A stretch of 64,000 nt of DNA from Pseudomonas sp. B21-023 (GTDB lineage: Bacteria; Pseudomonadota; Gammaproteobacteria; Pseudomonadales; Pseudomonadaceae). A program made the translations under genes and the position numbers. The notes beneath the pieces are model-generated. The model searched no databases and was not told where the DNA came from. It was given only the letters and a program-made list of their open reading frames with translations. This document shows, piece after piece, positions 1-7,751 of this stretch. Position 1 is the stretch's first letter. Every line of letters starts with the position of its first letter. The stretch is taken from positions 2,205,501-2,269,500 of the forward strand of contig NZ_CP087190.1 of assembly GCF_024749165.1 (NCBI RefSeq), written 5' to 3'.

Positions 1-1
1 G

Positions 2-1501
2 TTCTGGGGCGAGGACATCGCCAACGCCGCGTTCGTGCACTACCCCAACGAGCAGTGGTTCAAGCCTGGGCCCAAGGACGCGCTGCCGGCCGAGATCCTC
101 GATGATTACTGCCTTGAGATCTTCAACCCCGACGGCGAGCTGCGCGGCTCGCACCTGTACGACACCAATTCGGGCAACAAGGAGCGCGGTATCTGCTCGC
201 TGCCGTTCGTGCGCCAGTCGGACGGCGAGACGGTGTACTTCCCGTCCAACCTGATCGAGAACCTGTACCTGAGCAATGGCATGAGCGCCGGCAACACCCT
301 GGCCGAGGCGCAGGTGCAGTGCCTGTCGGAGATCTTCGAGCGGGCAGTCAAGCGCGAGATCCTCGAAGGCGAGCTGTGCCTGCCGGACGTGCCGCAGGAG
401 GTACTGGCCAAGTACCCGGGCATCGTCGCCGGCATCCAGGGGCTGGAGGAGCAGGGCTTCCCGGTGCTGGTCAAGGACGCGTCGCTGGGCGGTGAGTTCC
501 CGGTGATGTGCGTGACCCTGATGAACCCGCGCACCGGCGGCGTGTTCGCTTCGTTCGGTGCCCACCCCAGCTTCGAGGTGGCGCTGGAACGCAGCCTCAC
601 CGAACTGCTTCAGGGCCGCAGCTTCGAGGGCCTGAACGATCTGCCGCAGCCGACCTTCGACAGCCTTGCGCTGACCGAGCCGAACAACTTCGTCGAGCAC
701 TTCATCGACTCCAGCGGCGTGGTGTCGTGGCGCTTCTTCAGCGCCAAGGCCGACTTCGAGTTCGTCGAGTGGGACTTCTCGGGCCACGGCGAGGACTCCA
801 ACCAGCAGGAGGCGCAGACGCTGTTCGGCATCCTCGAGGACCTGGGCAAGGAGGTGTACATGGCCGTGTACGACGACCTCGGCGCCACCGCCTGCCGCAT
901 CCTGGTGCCGGGCTATTCGGAGATCTACCCGGTCGAGGACCTGATCTGGGACAACACCAACCGGGCGCTGGGTTTCCGTGCCGACATCCTCAACCTGCAC
1001 AAGCTGGACAACCGTTCGCTGAAGCTGCTGCTCAAGCGTCTGGACAATGCCGAGGTGGACGACTACACCACCATCACCACGCTGATCGGTGTCGAGTTCG
1101 ACGACAACACGGTGTGGGGCCAGCTGACCATCCTCGAGCTGAAACTGCTGATTCACCTGGTGCTGCAGCGCTTCGAGGACGCCAAGGAACTGGTCGAGAT
1201 GTTCCTGCAGTTCAACGACAACACCGTCGAGCGCGGGCTGTTCTACCAGGCGCTGAACGTGGTGCTGGAGGTGGTGCTGGACGATGATCTGGAGATGGCC
1301 GACTACGAGGCCAACTTCCGTCGCATGTTCGGCAACGAGCGGATGGACGCGGTGCTGGGCTCGGTGGATGGCAGCGTGCGTTTCCATGGCTTGACCCCGA
1401 CCAGCATGAAGCTCGAGGGGCTGGACCGCCACCTGCGCCTGGTCGAGAGCTACAAGAAGCTGCATGCCGCACGGGCGAGGGCGGCTGGGTTGTACAACTG
1501 A
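2..1501 (+). CDS. ycaO: YcaO-domain protein (5' end outside window)
   Basis: The frame is already open at base 2 (FWGEDIANAAFVHYPNEQWF), so the start lies before the window; about 500 C-terminal residues are visible, whereas E. coli YcaO has roughly 586. The visible SNGMSAGNTLAEAQ and following EIFERAVKR resemble the ATP-binding segment of the YcaO fold. Family knowledge: E. coli-type standalone YcaO supports RimO-dependent methylthiolation of ribosomal protein S12, while other YcaO proteins make azolines in peptides. The long C-terminal helical part fits the E. coli type. It ends just before a strong terminator, so it is probably not co-transcribed with the small peptides that follow. Confidence 0.85.
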   Translation, partial: FWGEDIANAAFVHYPNEQWFKPGPKDALPAEILDDYCLEIFNPDGELRGSHLYDTNSGNKERGICSLPFVRQSDGETVYFPSNLIENLYLSNGMSAGNTLAEAQVQCLSEIFERAVKREILEGELCLPDVPQEVLAKYPGIVAGIQGLEEQGFPVLVKDASLGGEFPVMCVTLMNPRTGGVFASFGAHPSFEVALERSLTELLQGRSFEGLNDLPQPTFDSLALTEPNNFVEHFIDSSGVVSWRFFSAKADFEFVEWDFSGHGEDSNQQEAQTLFGILEDLGKEVYMAVYDDLGATACRILVPGYSEIYPVEDLIWDNTNRALGFRADILNLHKLDNRSLKLLLKRLDNAEVDDYTTITTLIGVEFDDNTVWGQLTILELKLLIHLVLQRFEDAKELVEMFLQFNDNTVERGLFYQALNVVLEVVLDDDLEMADYEANFRRMFGNERMDAVLGSVDGSVRFHGLTPTSMKLEGLDRHLRLVESYKKLHAARARAAGLYN

Positions 1502-1517
1502 TCACGTCTTGAATGGC

Positions 1518-1547
1518 AAGGGCCGCGCAAAGCGGCCCTTTCTTTTT
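1518..1547 (+). terminator. Rho-independent terminator after ycaO
   Basis: The inverted repeat AAGGGCCGC-gcaa-GCGGCCCTT is followed by a T-rich run (TTCTTTTT). It lies 17 bases after the ycaO stop and separates that gene from the micropeptide pair. Confidence 0.85.
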
Positions 1548-1720
1548 CGATCAGCGTCCTGCACGGTTCGTGTTTAATCCTTGCCGCTTTACCGACCTTC
1601 AGCTGCGACGATGCACCACAGTTGCGCACTGAACAGCGTTGGTCTTAGCTGTTGCGGGCCCGGCGAGCGGTTGTCGCCCGTCGGGGAAGGATTGTCAGGG
1701 ATAGACCCAAGGAGAGTTGG

Positions 1721-1864
1721 ATGAACAGGAAAATGCTGGCAGGCGCGATACTGCTGTGGATGTGCTCGATGACGGCGCAGGCCGATTGCGCGGTGCTGGG
1801 GCCGTGGGAGGACCCTTGTGCCGGCCCGGTGCTGGGCCCGACGACCTGCGTGTGCGAGCGCTGA
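1721..1864 (+). CDS. Small secreted Cys-rich peptide, copy 1
   Basis: A 47-residue ORF starting MNRKMLAGAILLWM, with GGAGAG seven bases before the ATG. The N-terminus is a short Sec-type signal peptide ending TAQA, predicting a mature peptide of about 26 residues with four cysteines spaced C-x9-C-x9-C-x-C and two VLGP blocks. I do not recognise a named family. The next gene is a clear paralogue with the same Cys spacing, which argues strongly that both are real. Location is inferred as periplasmic or extracellular; the cysteines could form disulfides or bind metal. Longer upstream starts in the same frame have no ribosome site and would bury the signal peptide. Confidence 0.75.
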   Translation: MNRKMLAGAILLWMCSMTAQADCAVLGPWEDPCAGPVLGPTTCVCER

Positions 1865-1913
1865 TCACCGCGAAGGTGCAGGGAAGAATCAATCATTGAC
1901 CAGGAGTTTACCC

Positions 1914-2051
1914 ATGAAGAAAGTCATGTTGGCTGTACTGCTGCTGTGGGGCTTTTCCGTGACGGCCCAGGCGTCGTGCCCGGTATTCGGCCCAGGCGAA
2001 GACCCTTGCGCGGGGCCTGTGTTCGGGCCTTCTACCTGCGAGTGCCCTTGA
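1914..2051 (+). CDS. Small secreted Cys-rich peptide, copy 2
   Basis: A 45-residue ORF starting MKKVMLAVLLLWGF, with AGGAG eight bases upstream. The signal peptide again ends TAQA. The mature part (about 25 residues) repeats the first copy almost position for position: C, FGPGEDPC, AGPVFGPSTC, C, with identical C-x9-C-x9-C-x-C spacing. The 49-base gap to copy 1 has no terminator, so the two are probably co-transcribed. Function is unknown; the pair looks like a recent tandem duplication kept under selection on the mature peptide. Confidence 0.78.
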   Translation: MKKVMLAVLLLWGFSVTAQASCPVFGPGEDPCAGPVFGPSTCECP

Positions 2052-2145
2052 TCTCATGGCCGTCTGAGACGACAGGCGCGAGCTTGCGCGACGGATAACG
2101 GGCGAAACTCAGGCCGGGCTGGTTGCGCAGCGATCACTACGTGTT

Positions 2146-2646
2146 TCAGGGGCTTGGAACATCTCGATGATCGTGCAGCCCGGCCAGTACCTCGGCGGCA
2201 GTGGTGACGTGGCCGAAATGGTGCTTCCACAGGTCGATGCCCAACTGCCCGGAGCGGTCCAGCGAAGAGCCCATGGTCAGGTCGGTGACCAGTGTCGGGG
2301 TAAGGCCCGCATCGAACAGGGCGAAGCCTGCGGCCAGCACGCAGGTCTCGGTCTGCAGCCCGCAGACCAGCACCCGCTCGACGCCGAGGCTTTTGATGTG
2401 GTCGAGGGTCTCGGCGGTCTGGCCGTAACCATGCTTGACGAACACCTTGTCCGCCTCGACCAGGGCCACGTCCTCGCTGGCCGGGTGCCAACCGAGCTGG
2501 CGCTGGAAAGGCGTGACCTGCTCGTCGTGCAGCTCGATCGAGGCGATGGTGGGGATATGCGCCGACAGCACGCGGATGCCATCCACCAGTTTCTCGGAGG
2601 GGCTGAAGGTGGATTGCACATCGACGATGAGCAGGACTTGCTGCAT
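2146..2646 (-). CDS. Isochorismatase-family cysteine hydrolase
   Basis: 166 residues starting MQQVLLIVDVQ, the typical first strand of the family. The expected catalytic triad is visible: Asp9 (IVDVQ), Lys71 (VFVKHGYG) and Cys102 (LQTETCV). Relatives hydrolyse small amides or ester-like substrates such as nicotinamide or isochorismate; the substrate cannot be read from sequence. A longer in-frame start at 2748 would add a basic non-conserved stretch and overlap the upstream gene, so I prefer 2646. It lies 91 bases downstream of the nitronate monooxygenase on the same strand and may share its transcript. Confidence 0.85.
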   Translation of the reverse strand: MQQVLLIVDVQSTFSPSEKLVDGIRVLSAHIPTIASIELHDEQVTPFQRQLGWHPASEDVALVEADKVFVKHGYGQTAETLDHIKSLGVERVLVCGLQTETCVLAAGFALFDAGLTPTLVTDLTMGSSLDRSGQLGIDLWKHHFGHVTTAAEVLAGLHDHRDVPSP

Positions 2647-2737
2647 GGTGGCTTTCCGGGCGAGGTTCGAAGGCTGGCGAGTATACCGCCGCACGCCGGT
2701 TTTTTGCGGCAAGGGGCTCTCTATGAACGTGTCGCGT

Positions 2738-3811
2738 TCACCGGACAAGCCGATTCAGGGCCTCACCTGCAATTTCGCGGGTCAGTTTCTCTGCGCCCAG
2801 GTGCCTTCCCAGGCGTAACGCCTGCCCGGCCCACAGGTTGCTGAAATCACTGTTGCCTTGCGGGTCGCTGATTGCGCGCAGAGGCATGAGCGCGCCGCCG
2901 GCCAACGGGAAGCGTGGGGCCAGGGCGCTCATCGGGCCTAGCTCGCGCATGAGGCGGTTGTTGATGCCGCGGGCCGGGCGGCCGGTGAACAGGTTGGTCA
3001 GCGCGGTATCGCTGGCGGAGGCGCTGTCCAGGGCGTGGCGGTGCGCAGGTGAGACCTTGGCCTCGGGGCAGAACAGGTAGGCGGTGCCGATCTGCACCGC
3101 CGAGGCGCCCAGGGCCAGGGCGGCAAGCAGGCCGCGGTGATCAGCCACGCCGCCTGCCGCGATCACCGGCAGGCTCACCGCGTCGACGATCTGCGGCACC
3201 AGGGCGAAGGTGCCGATCTGGCTGGTGATGTCGCTGCTGAGGAACATGCCGCGATGGCCGCCGGCTTCATAGCCCATGGCGATGATCGCGTCGCAGCCAT
3301 GCTGTTCCAGCCAGATCGCTTCCTCCACCGTGGTGGCGCTGGACAGCACCTTGGCACCTGCCGCCTTGACCCGCTCCAGCAGCGCCGGCGCTGGCAGGCC
3401 GAAGTGGAAGCTGACCACTTCCGGGCGCAGTTCCTCCACCAGCTTGCAGCTTTGTTCGTCAAAGGGCGCGCGATTGGACACCGGCGTCGGCGCCTCGAAG
3501 TCCGCGCCGACTTCCTCGTAGAAGGGCTTTAGCGCCTGTTTCCAGCGAGCGTCTTGCTCGGGGTCTGGCGCCGGCGGTTGGTGGCAGAAGAAGTTCAGGT
3601 TGAGCGGACCCTGGCAGGCGCTGCGAAAGGCTTCGATCTCGCCACGCAGCTGCTCGCTGGAGAGCATGGCGCAGGGCAGGGCGCCCAGGCCTCCGGCATG
3701 ACCGACGGCAATGGCCATGGCTGAGCCGGTGGCGCCGGCCATGGGCGCCTGGAGGATAGGCAGCTCGATGTTCAGCAGGTCGAGGATGCGGCGGTCTGGC
3801 CAGGTGCTCAT
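2738..3811 (-). CDS. Nitronate monooxygenase (2-nitropropane dioxygenase family)
   Basis: 357 residues, the usual length. FMN-dependent TIM-barrel enzyme that oxidises alkyl nitronates. Visible marks are the N-terminal ELPILQAPMAGATGS flavin segment, VSFHFGLP with the conserved histidine region, the AMGYEAGGHRG phosphate-binding motif, and PVIAAGGVADHRGL followed by a GASAVQIGTAYLF segment. GGAG lies 6 bases before the ATG. Cytoplasmic detoxification of nitronates is the family role. The following hydrolase on the same strand may act in the same pathway, but this is only positional inference. Confidence 0.9.
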   Translation of the reverse strand: MSTWPDRRILDLLNIELPILQAPMAGATGSAMAIAVGHAGGLGALPCAMLSSEQLRGEIEAFRSACQGPLNLNFFCHQPPAPDPEQDARWKQALKPFYEEVGADFEAPTPVSNRAPFDEQSCKLVEELRPEVVSFHFGLPAPALLERVKAAGAKVLSSATTVEEAIWLEQHGCDAIIAMGYEAGGHRGMFLSSDITSQIGTFALVPQIVDAVSLPVIAAGGVADHRGLLAALALGASAVQIGTAYLFCPEAKVSPAHRHALDSASASDTALTNLFTGRPARGINNRLMRELGPMSALAPRFPLAGGALMPLRAISDPQGNSDFSNLWAGQALRLGRHLGAEKLTREIAGEALNRLVR

Positions 3812-3846
3812 GGGCGACTCCTTGAGTGCGGTGGGATCCAGAGTGG

Positions 3847-4017
3847 CTACAGGGCCTTGCTGACCTGGATGTCGCTGATCTTGTCGGCGTCGTCGCCATG
3901 GATCTTGCGCAGGGCTTCCTGCGCCTGCGCCATGGAAGCGTCGGTCATCAGGGCGAAATCCCAGCGGCGTTCGCTGTCGAGCTTGTACTTGATCACGTAC
4001 TTGATGGTCTGGGTCAT
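3847..4017 (-). CDS. Conserved-looking 56-residue protein of unknown function
   Basis: A 56-residue ORF beginning MTQTIKYVIKYKLDSE and ending DIQVSKAL. It has ordinary codon use, no signal peptide and no membrane segment, and is followed 35 bases later by the nitronate monooxygenase start. It begins only 7 bases after the stop of the DUF1883 gene, which suggests translational coupling. No family recognised. The position and clean coding sequence make it likely to be a real short gene. Confidence 0.6.
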   Translation of the reverse strand: MTQTIKYVIKYKLDSERRWDFALMTDASMAQAQEALRKIHGDDADKISDIQVSKAL

Positions 4018-4024
4018 GCTGGTC

Positions 4025-4327
4025 TCATCCGAGTTTCGACGACGAGCGACGAATGATCTTGATCTTGTGGGTCAGGGTTGGCTTGCGCGTCACGGAGATT
4101 GGGCGGGTGGTCACGGTGTCGATGGTGATGTTCCAGAAACCGGTGCTGGGTACGGTGATCTTTGCCGGGAATTTCTCGAAGTGGCCGCCGTGGTAGGTAT
4201 GCCGGCCGCCATTCTTGAAACTGCGGAAGTTGGCGTCGTTCATCAGGCGGATGTTGCAGCGCTGGGAACACTCGATGACGACGATGTCGTCCTCGTTCAG
4301 GTGTTCGCGCTGGTGTACGAATTTCAT
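4025..4327 (-). CDS. DUF1883 domain protein
   Basis: 100 residues starting MKFVHQREHLNEDDIVVIEC. The whole protein matches what I know of DUF1883, a small beta-rich domain including the RLMND..FR.FKNG..HTYHGGHF block and a final strand with TRKPTL. GGAG lies 8 bases before this ATG; a start at 4372 would add a weak 15-residue extension. The molecular role of DUF1883 is not established. It is the first gene of a short minus-strand run with the 56-residue gene and perhaps the nitronate monooxygenase. Confidence 0.8.
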   Translation of the reverse strand: MKFVHQREHLNEDDIVVIECSQRCNIRLMNDANFRSFKNGGRHTYHGGHFEKFPAKITVPSTGFWNITIDTVTTRPISVTRKPTLTHKIKIIRRSSSKLG

Positions 4328-4488
4328 GGGGCGCTCCGCAAGGATTGTTTCTGCAAACGCGAAAGATATCACGATGTGAGGTTACACTTGCGCCCGGGCT
4401 GACCAAGCCAAGGAGATTTCCGCCAGACGTGGGAGCAAAAACGCCTGGACGTGGTCAGAGGATGACTTTGAAGTTGGAGAGTGTGTGC

Positions 4489-4848
4489 ATGAAATGGGTA
4501 GTAGCGGCAGCGGTGCTGGCATTGGGAGGCTGTGTCAGCGTGACGGAACTCGAGCAGTCCCACGCCACCTTGGACGTGATCTCTGGCAAGACGCCACGTG
4601 AATACGCCGACTGCGTGAAGCGCAAGCTGGCTGAAACGCGCGATCCGTTGCAAGAGGAGGTGCGTGGAGAAAACCTGCGCCTGACCGTGCCGCAGAAGCT
4701 GACGGTTGGCGTGGGCCCGGCGGCGCTGCTCGATATCGACAAGCGCGGCAGCGGCAGCGCGATCAAGGTCTACGAGCGGTTGAACAACTTCCCGCTGCGC
4801 CTGGGCGATGTGCGCACGGCCGCCACCCAATGCATCTCCGGTTCTTGA
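4489..4848 (+). CDS. Small outer-membrane or periplasmic lipoprotein
   Basis: 119 residues with a lipoprotein signal peptide MKWVVAAAVLALGGC; the LGGC lipobox places the lipidated Cys at residue 15. GGAGAG precedes this ATG by about 8 bases; an alternative ATG at 4462 would spoil the signal peptide. The mature part contains TPREYADCVKRKLAE and two further cysteines, one near the C-terminus (TQCISGS). No function recognised. It is divergent from the DUF1883 gene, so the two promoters share 4328-4488. Confidence 0.75.
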   Translation: MKWVVAAAVLALGGCVSVTELEQSHATLDVISGKTPREYADCVKRKLAETRDPLQEEVRGENLRLTVPQKLTVGVGPAALLDIDKRGSGSAIKVYERLNNFPLRLGDVRTAATQCISGS

Positions 4849-4943
4849 TCCAGCTCAGTTAATCGGCAATTAGCTGGCGTATTGCCATTTTCCTTCCCGG
4901 CGGCACGTTGTCGCAGGCCGGGGAATAGGCCTAGTATTTCTGG

Positions 4944-4971
4944 GCTTATATCGTTTGAGCCTAAGCTTATA
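4944..4971 (+). promoter_or_regulatory. GCTTATA direct repeat, 21-bp period, before tsdB
   Basis: GCTTATA occurs at 4944-4950 and again at 4965-4971, exactly two helical turns apart and directly upstream of the tsdB ribosome site. The second copy may overlap a -10 element (TTATAA). It could be an activator site; no specific regulator can be named. Confidence 0.35.
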
Positions 4972-4993
4972 ACAAGGAAATGGAGCCTCCGTG

Positions 4994-5644
4994 ATGAAAC
5001 CCCTGAGCCATGTCGTGATCGGCAGCCTGCTGATCTTGGCCTGGCCCTCGGCGCACGCTGCCGACGGCCAGAAAATCTTCAACCAGGGCGGGCAGAATCC
5101 CGCCGCCATGGCCTGCCTGGGCTGCCATGGCGCGGACGGCAAAGGCATCGCCGCCGCCGGCTTTCCCCGCCTTGCCGGCCTGCCCGCCGGCTATCTGAGC
5201 AAGCAATTGCAGGACTTTCGCAGTGGCAGCCGCAAGCAGGCGGTGATGGAGCCGCTGGCCAAGGCCCTGGACGATACGGAAATCGAAGCGATCAGCGCCT
5301 ATTTGGCCAAGCTGCCGGCCGATGCCGCACCTGACACGCGGCGTCAGCAGATCACCACCGATCCGGTGGCCCGCCTGGCCATCTACGGCGACTGGAGCCG
5401 CAAGATTCCCGGTTGCGTGCAGTGCCATGGCCCGGGTGGCAGCGGTGTCGGCGAGCACTTCCCGCCGTTGGCCGGGCAGCCGGCCAGCTACCTGGTGGCA
5501 CAGCTCAACGCCTGGCGCGATGGTAGCCGCAGCAACGACCCCAACCAGCTGATGGTCGATGTCGCCAAAGCGATGACCGATGCCGAGGTCAAGGCAGTTG
5601 CCGACTACTTCGCACAGCCGGCAAGCCAGGAGGTCAAGCCATGA
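4994..5644 (+). CDS. tsdB: Dihaem cytochrome c4-type electron acceptor, TsdB-like
   Basis: 216 residues from the ATG at 4994 (GGAG 8 bases upstream; a GTG at 4991 is the alternative). A Sec signal ends near AHA, followed by two cytochrome c domains with CLGCH (Cys41, Cys44, His45) and CVQCH (Cys141, Cys144, His145). Each is followed by an FP.LAG.P..YL segment typical of the c4 family. It overlaps the next gene by 4 bases (ATGA). In other Pseudomonas, TsdB is the c4-like partner that takes electrons from TsdA, and the gene order here matches. Confidence 0.75.
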   Translation: MKPLSHVVIGSLLILAWPSAHAADGQKIFNQGGQNPAAMACLGCHGADGKGIAAAGFPRLAGLPAGYLSKQLQDFRSGSRKQAVMEPLAKALDDTEIEAISAYLAKLPADAAPDTRRQQITTDPVARLAIYGDWSRKIPGCVQCHGPGGSGVGEHFPPLAGQPASYLVAQLNAWRDGSRSNDPNQLMVDVAKAMTDAEVKAVADYFAQPASQEVKP

Positions 5645-6555
5645 AGACCCTTATGCCAACCCTGCTGCTGCTGGCCATGGGCACTGCCCAGGCCGCCCCT
5701 ATTGCCATGGAAGACCAGTCCCAGCTCAAGGTGCTGGGCGTGCAGGCCGCCCCGCAATTCGTGCCGCCCGCGGAAAGCGCCATCCCGGACAACGCCTTCG
5801 GCAAGATGGTCCGCGAAGGGCATGCGCTGTTCGTCGATACTCGCAGGCTGATGCCCGAAGCCGTCGGCAATGGCCTGAACTGCAGCAACTGCCACCTCGA
5901 CCAGGGCCGCCTGTTCCATTCCGCGCCGCTTTGGGGCGCCTATCCGATGTACCCCGCGTACCGCAAGAAAAACGACAAGGTCAACACCTTCGCCGAACGT
6001 ATCCAGGGCTGTTTCAGCTTCAGCATGAACGGCAAGCCGCCGGCGGCCGACAGCCCGCAGATGACCGCGCTGAGTGTGTATGCCTACTGGTTGTCGACCC
6101 AGGCGCCGACGGGGGTGGAGATCGCCGGTCGCGGCTATCCGGAAGTGCCGAAGCCCAAGGATGGCTACGACTTCAAGCGCGGCAAGCAGGTGTATGACGA
6201 ACAATGCGCGATCTGCCACGGCGGCAACGGCGAAGGGCAGAAGGTGGCCGGGGAGTACGTGATGCCGCCGCTGTGGGGCAAGGACTCGTACAACTGGGGC
6301 GCCGGCATGCACCGGATCAACACGGCGGCGTCGTTCATCAAGTACAACATGCCGTTGGGCAAGCCTGGCAGCCTGAGCGACCAGCAGGCCTGGGACGTGG
6401 CAGCCTGGATCAATCGCCATGAGCGGCCGCAGGATCCGCGCCTGGTCGAAGGCTCGATCGAGAAGACCCGGCTGAAGTTCCATGCCAATGACGGGGTCAA
6501 CCTGTATGGGCAGAAAGTCGATGGCGTGTTGATCGGGCAGGGGATCGGCGGTTGA
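5641..6555 (+). CDS. tsdA: Thiosulfate dehydrogenase, TsdA-like dihaem cytochrome c
   Basis: 304 residues with a signal peptide ending AQA. Haem sites are CSNCH (81-85) and CAICH (189-193). Between them RIQGCFSFSMNG carries Cys124, placed where TsdA has its unusual cysteine axial ligand to haem 1. KYNMPLG (234-240) supplies the Lys/Met region used for haem 2. TsdA joins two thiosulfate to tetrathionate in the periplasm and passes electrons to TsdB, which is translationally coupled here. Other dihaem cytochromes remain possible, but the Cys motif and the neighbour make TsdA the best call. Confidence 0.75.
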   Translation: MKTLMPTLLLLAMGTAQAAPIAMEDQSQLKVLGVQAAPQFVPPAESAIPDNAFGKMVREGHALFVDTRRLMPEAVGNGLNCSNCHLDQGRLFHSAPLWGAYPMYPAYRKKNDKVNTFAERIQGCFSFSMNGKPPAADSPQMTALSVYAYWLSTQAPTGVEIAGRGYPEVPKPKDGYDFKRGKQVYDEQCAICHGGNGEGQKVAGEYVMPPLWGKDSYNWGAGMHRINTAASFIKYNMPLGKPGSLSDQQAWDVAAWINRHERPQDPRLVEGSIEKTRLKFHANDGVNLYGQKVDGVLIGQGIGG

Positions 6556-6562
6556 GCTGAAA

Positions 6563-6632
6563 CCCTCGCGGGGCAAGCCCGTTCCCACGCCCGGCAAGGG
6601 ACGATCGTGGGGGCGGACCCGTCCCGCCATGA
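6563..6632. repeat. REP-like element, degenerate pair
   Basis: CTCGCGGGGCAAGCCCGTTCCCACG followed by a diverged inverted copy (GTGGGGGCGGACCCGTCCCGCC). It is the same family as the elements near 9116, 26265 and 53413. It lies in the gap between tsdA and galU, downstream of tsdA. Confidence 0.6.
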
Positions 6633-6787
6633 CGCCGCCAGGCGCTTAAAATTCACGGTCTTCAGGAACTATCTACACTGGAATATCTCTATGATGGCAT
6701 CGGCCAGCGCGGGGGGCATTGTAAGGTGACCGCCGCCTGATTAGACTGCGCCGAATTTCGTACGCAAAGCCCTTGTTAAGGACGTAT

Positions 6788-7627
6788 ATGATCAAGAAAT
6801 GCTTGTTCCCGGCAGCCGGTTACGGCACCCGCTTCCTGCCCGCTACCAAAGCCATGCCCAAGGAAATGCTGCCGGTGGTCAACAAGCCACTGATCCAGTA
6901 TGGCGTTGAAGAAGCGCTGGACGCTGGCCTCAGCGAGATCTCCATCGTCACCGGCCGTGGCAAGCGCGCCCTGGAAGACCACTTCGACATCAGCTACGAG
7001 CTGGAAAACCAGATCAAGGGCACCGACAAGGAGAAGTACCTGGTCGGCATCCGTCGCCTGCTCGACGAGTGCTCGTTCTCCTACACCCGCCAGACCGAAA
7101 TGAAAGGCCTGGGCCACGCGATCCTGACCGGCCGCCCGCTGATCGGCGACGAGCCATTCGCCGTGGTGCTGGCCGACGACCTGTGCGTCAACCCGGAAGG
7201 TGACGGCGTATTGACCCAGATGGTCAAGCTGTTCAAGCAGTACCGCTGCTCGATCGTTGCCATCCAGGAAGTCGACCCGCAGGAAACCAACAAGTACGGT
7301 GTGATCGCCGGCGAAATGATCCGTGACGACATCTACCGCGTGACCAACATGGTCGAGAAGCCGAAGCCGGAAGATGCACCGTCGAACCTGGCGATCATCG
7401 GTCGCTACATCCTGACTCCGGACATCTTCGACATCATCGCCAACACCGAACCTGGCAAGGGCGGCGAGATCCAGATCACCGACGCCCTGCTGCAACAGGC
7501 CAAGGATGGCTGCGTGATCGCCTACAAGTTCAAGGGCAAGCGTTTCGACTGCGGTGGCGCCGAGGGTTACATCGACGCGACCAACTTCTGCTTCGAGAAC
7601 TACTACAAGACTGGCAAGGCGTACTAA
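6788..7627 (+). CDS. galU: UTP-glucose-1-phosphate uridylyltransferase
   Basis: 279 residues starting MIKKCLFPAAGYGTRFLPATK, the nucleotide-binding signature of GalU. EMLPVVNKPLIQYGVEEA, the VLADDL acidic site and the GGAEGYIDA tail are all present. Makes UDP-glucose for lipopolysaccharide, exopolysaccharide and trehalose-related pathways in the cytoplasm. Full length. The start at 6788 is preferred over a GTG-like extension 5 codons upstream. Confidence 0.95.
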   Translation: MIKKCLFPAAGYGTRFLPATKAMPKEMLPVVNKPLIQYGVEEALDAGLSEISIVTGRGKRALEDHFDISYELENQIKGTDKEKYLVGIRRLLDECSFSYTRQTEMKGLGHAILTGRPLIGDEPFAVVLADDLCVNPEGDGVLTQMVKLFKQYRCSIVAIQEVDPQETNKYGVIAGEMIRDDIYRVTNMVEKPKPEDAPSNLAIIGRYILTPDIFDIIANTEPGKGGEIQITDALLQQAKDGCVIAYKFKGKRFDCGGAEGYIDATNFCFENYYKTGKAY

Positions 7628-7706
7628 GCCACAAGCTTTAAGCTTCAAGCGGCAAGAACCGGCGCGCGTCTGCTTGTACTTGTCGCTTGACGCTTGCAGC
7701 TAGCCA
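7628..7706. repeat. AAGCTT/CAAGC-rich palindromic repeat
   Basis: CAAGCTTTAAGCTTCAAGC then, after about 30 bases, CTTGTCGCTTGACGCTTG, its degenerate inverted complement. A stem-loop of this type is common between Pseudomonas genes. It sits directly after the galU stop and before the terminator. Confidence 0.5.
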
Positions 7707-7714
7707 CGAAAAGA

Positions 7715-7737
7715 GCCACCCTCGGGTGGCTTTTTTT
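7715..7737 (+). terminator. Rho-independent terminator after galU
   Basis: GCCACCCTCGGGTGGC hairpin followed by seven T residues. It lies just before the GTG start of gor, so galU and gor are separate units or partly attenuated. Confidence 0.85.
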
Positions 7738-7751
7738 GTGGAGTCTGGAAA

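Noticed and set aside
1721..2051. Type I toxin-antitoxin pair
   Set aside because: The N-termini look like cleavable signals with AQA sites and the mature parts are hydrophilic and Cys-rich, unlike membrane toxins; no antisense RNA promoter seen.
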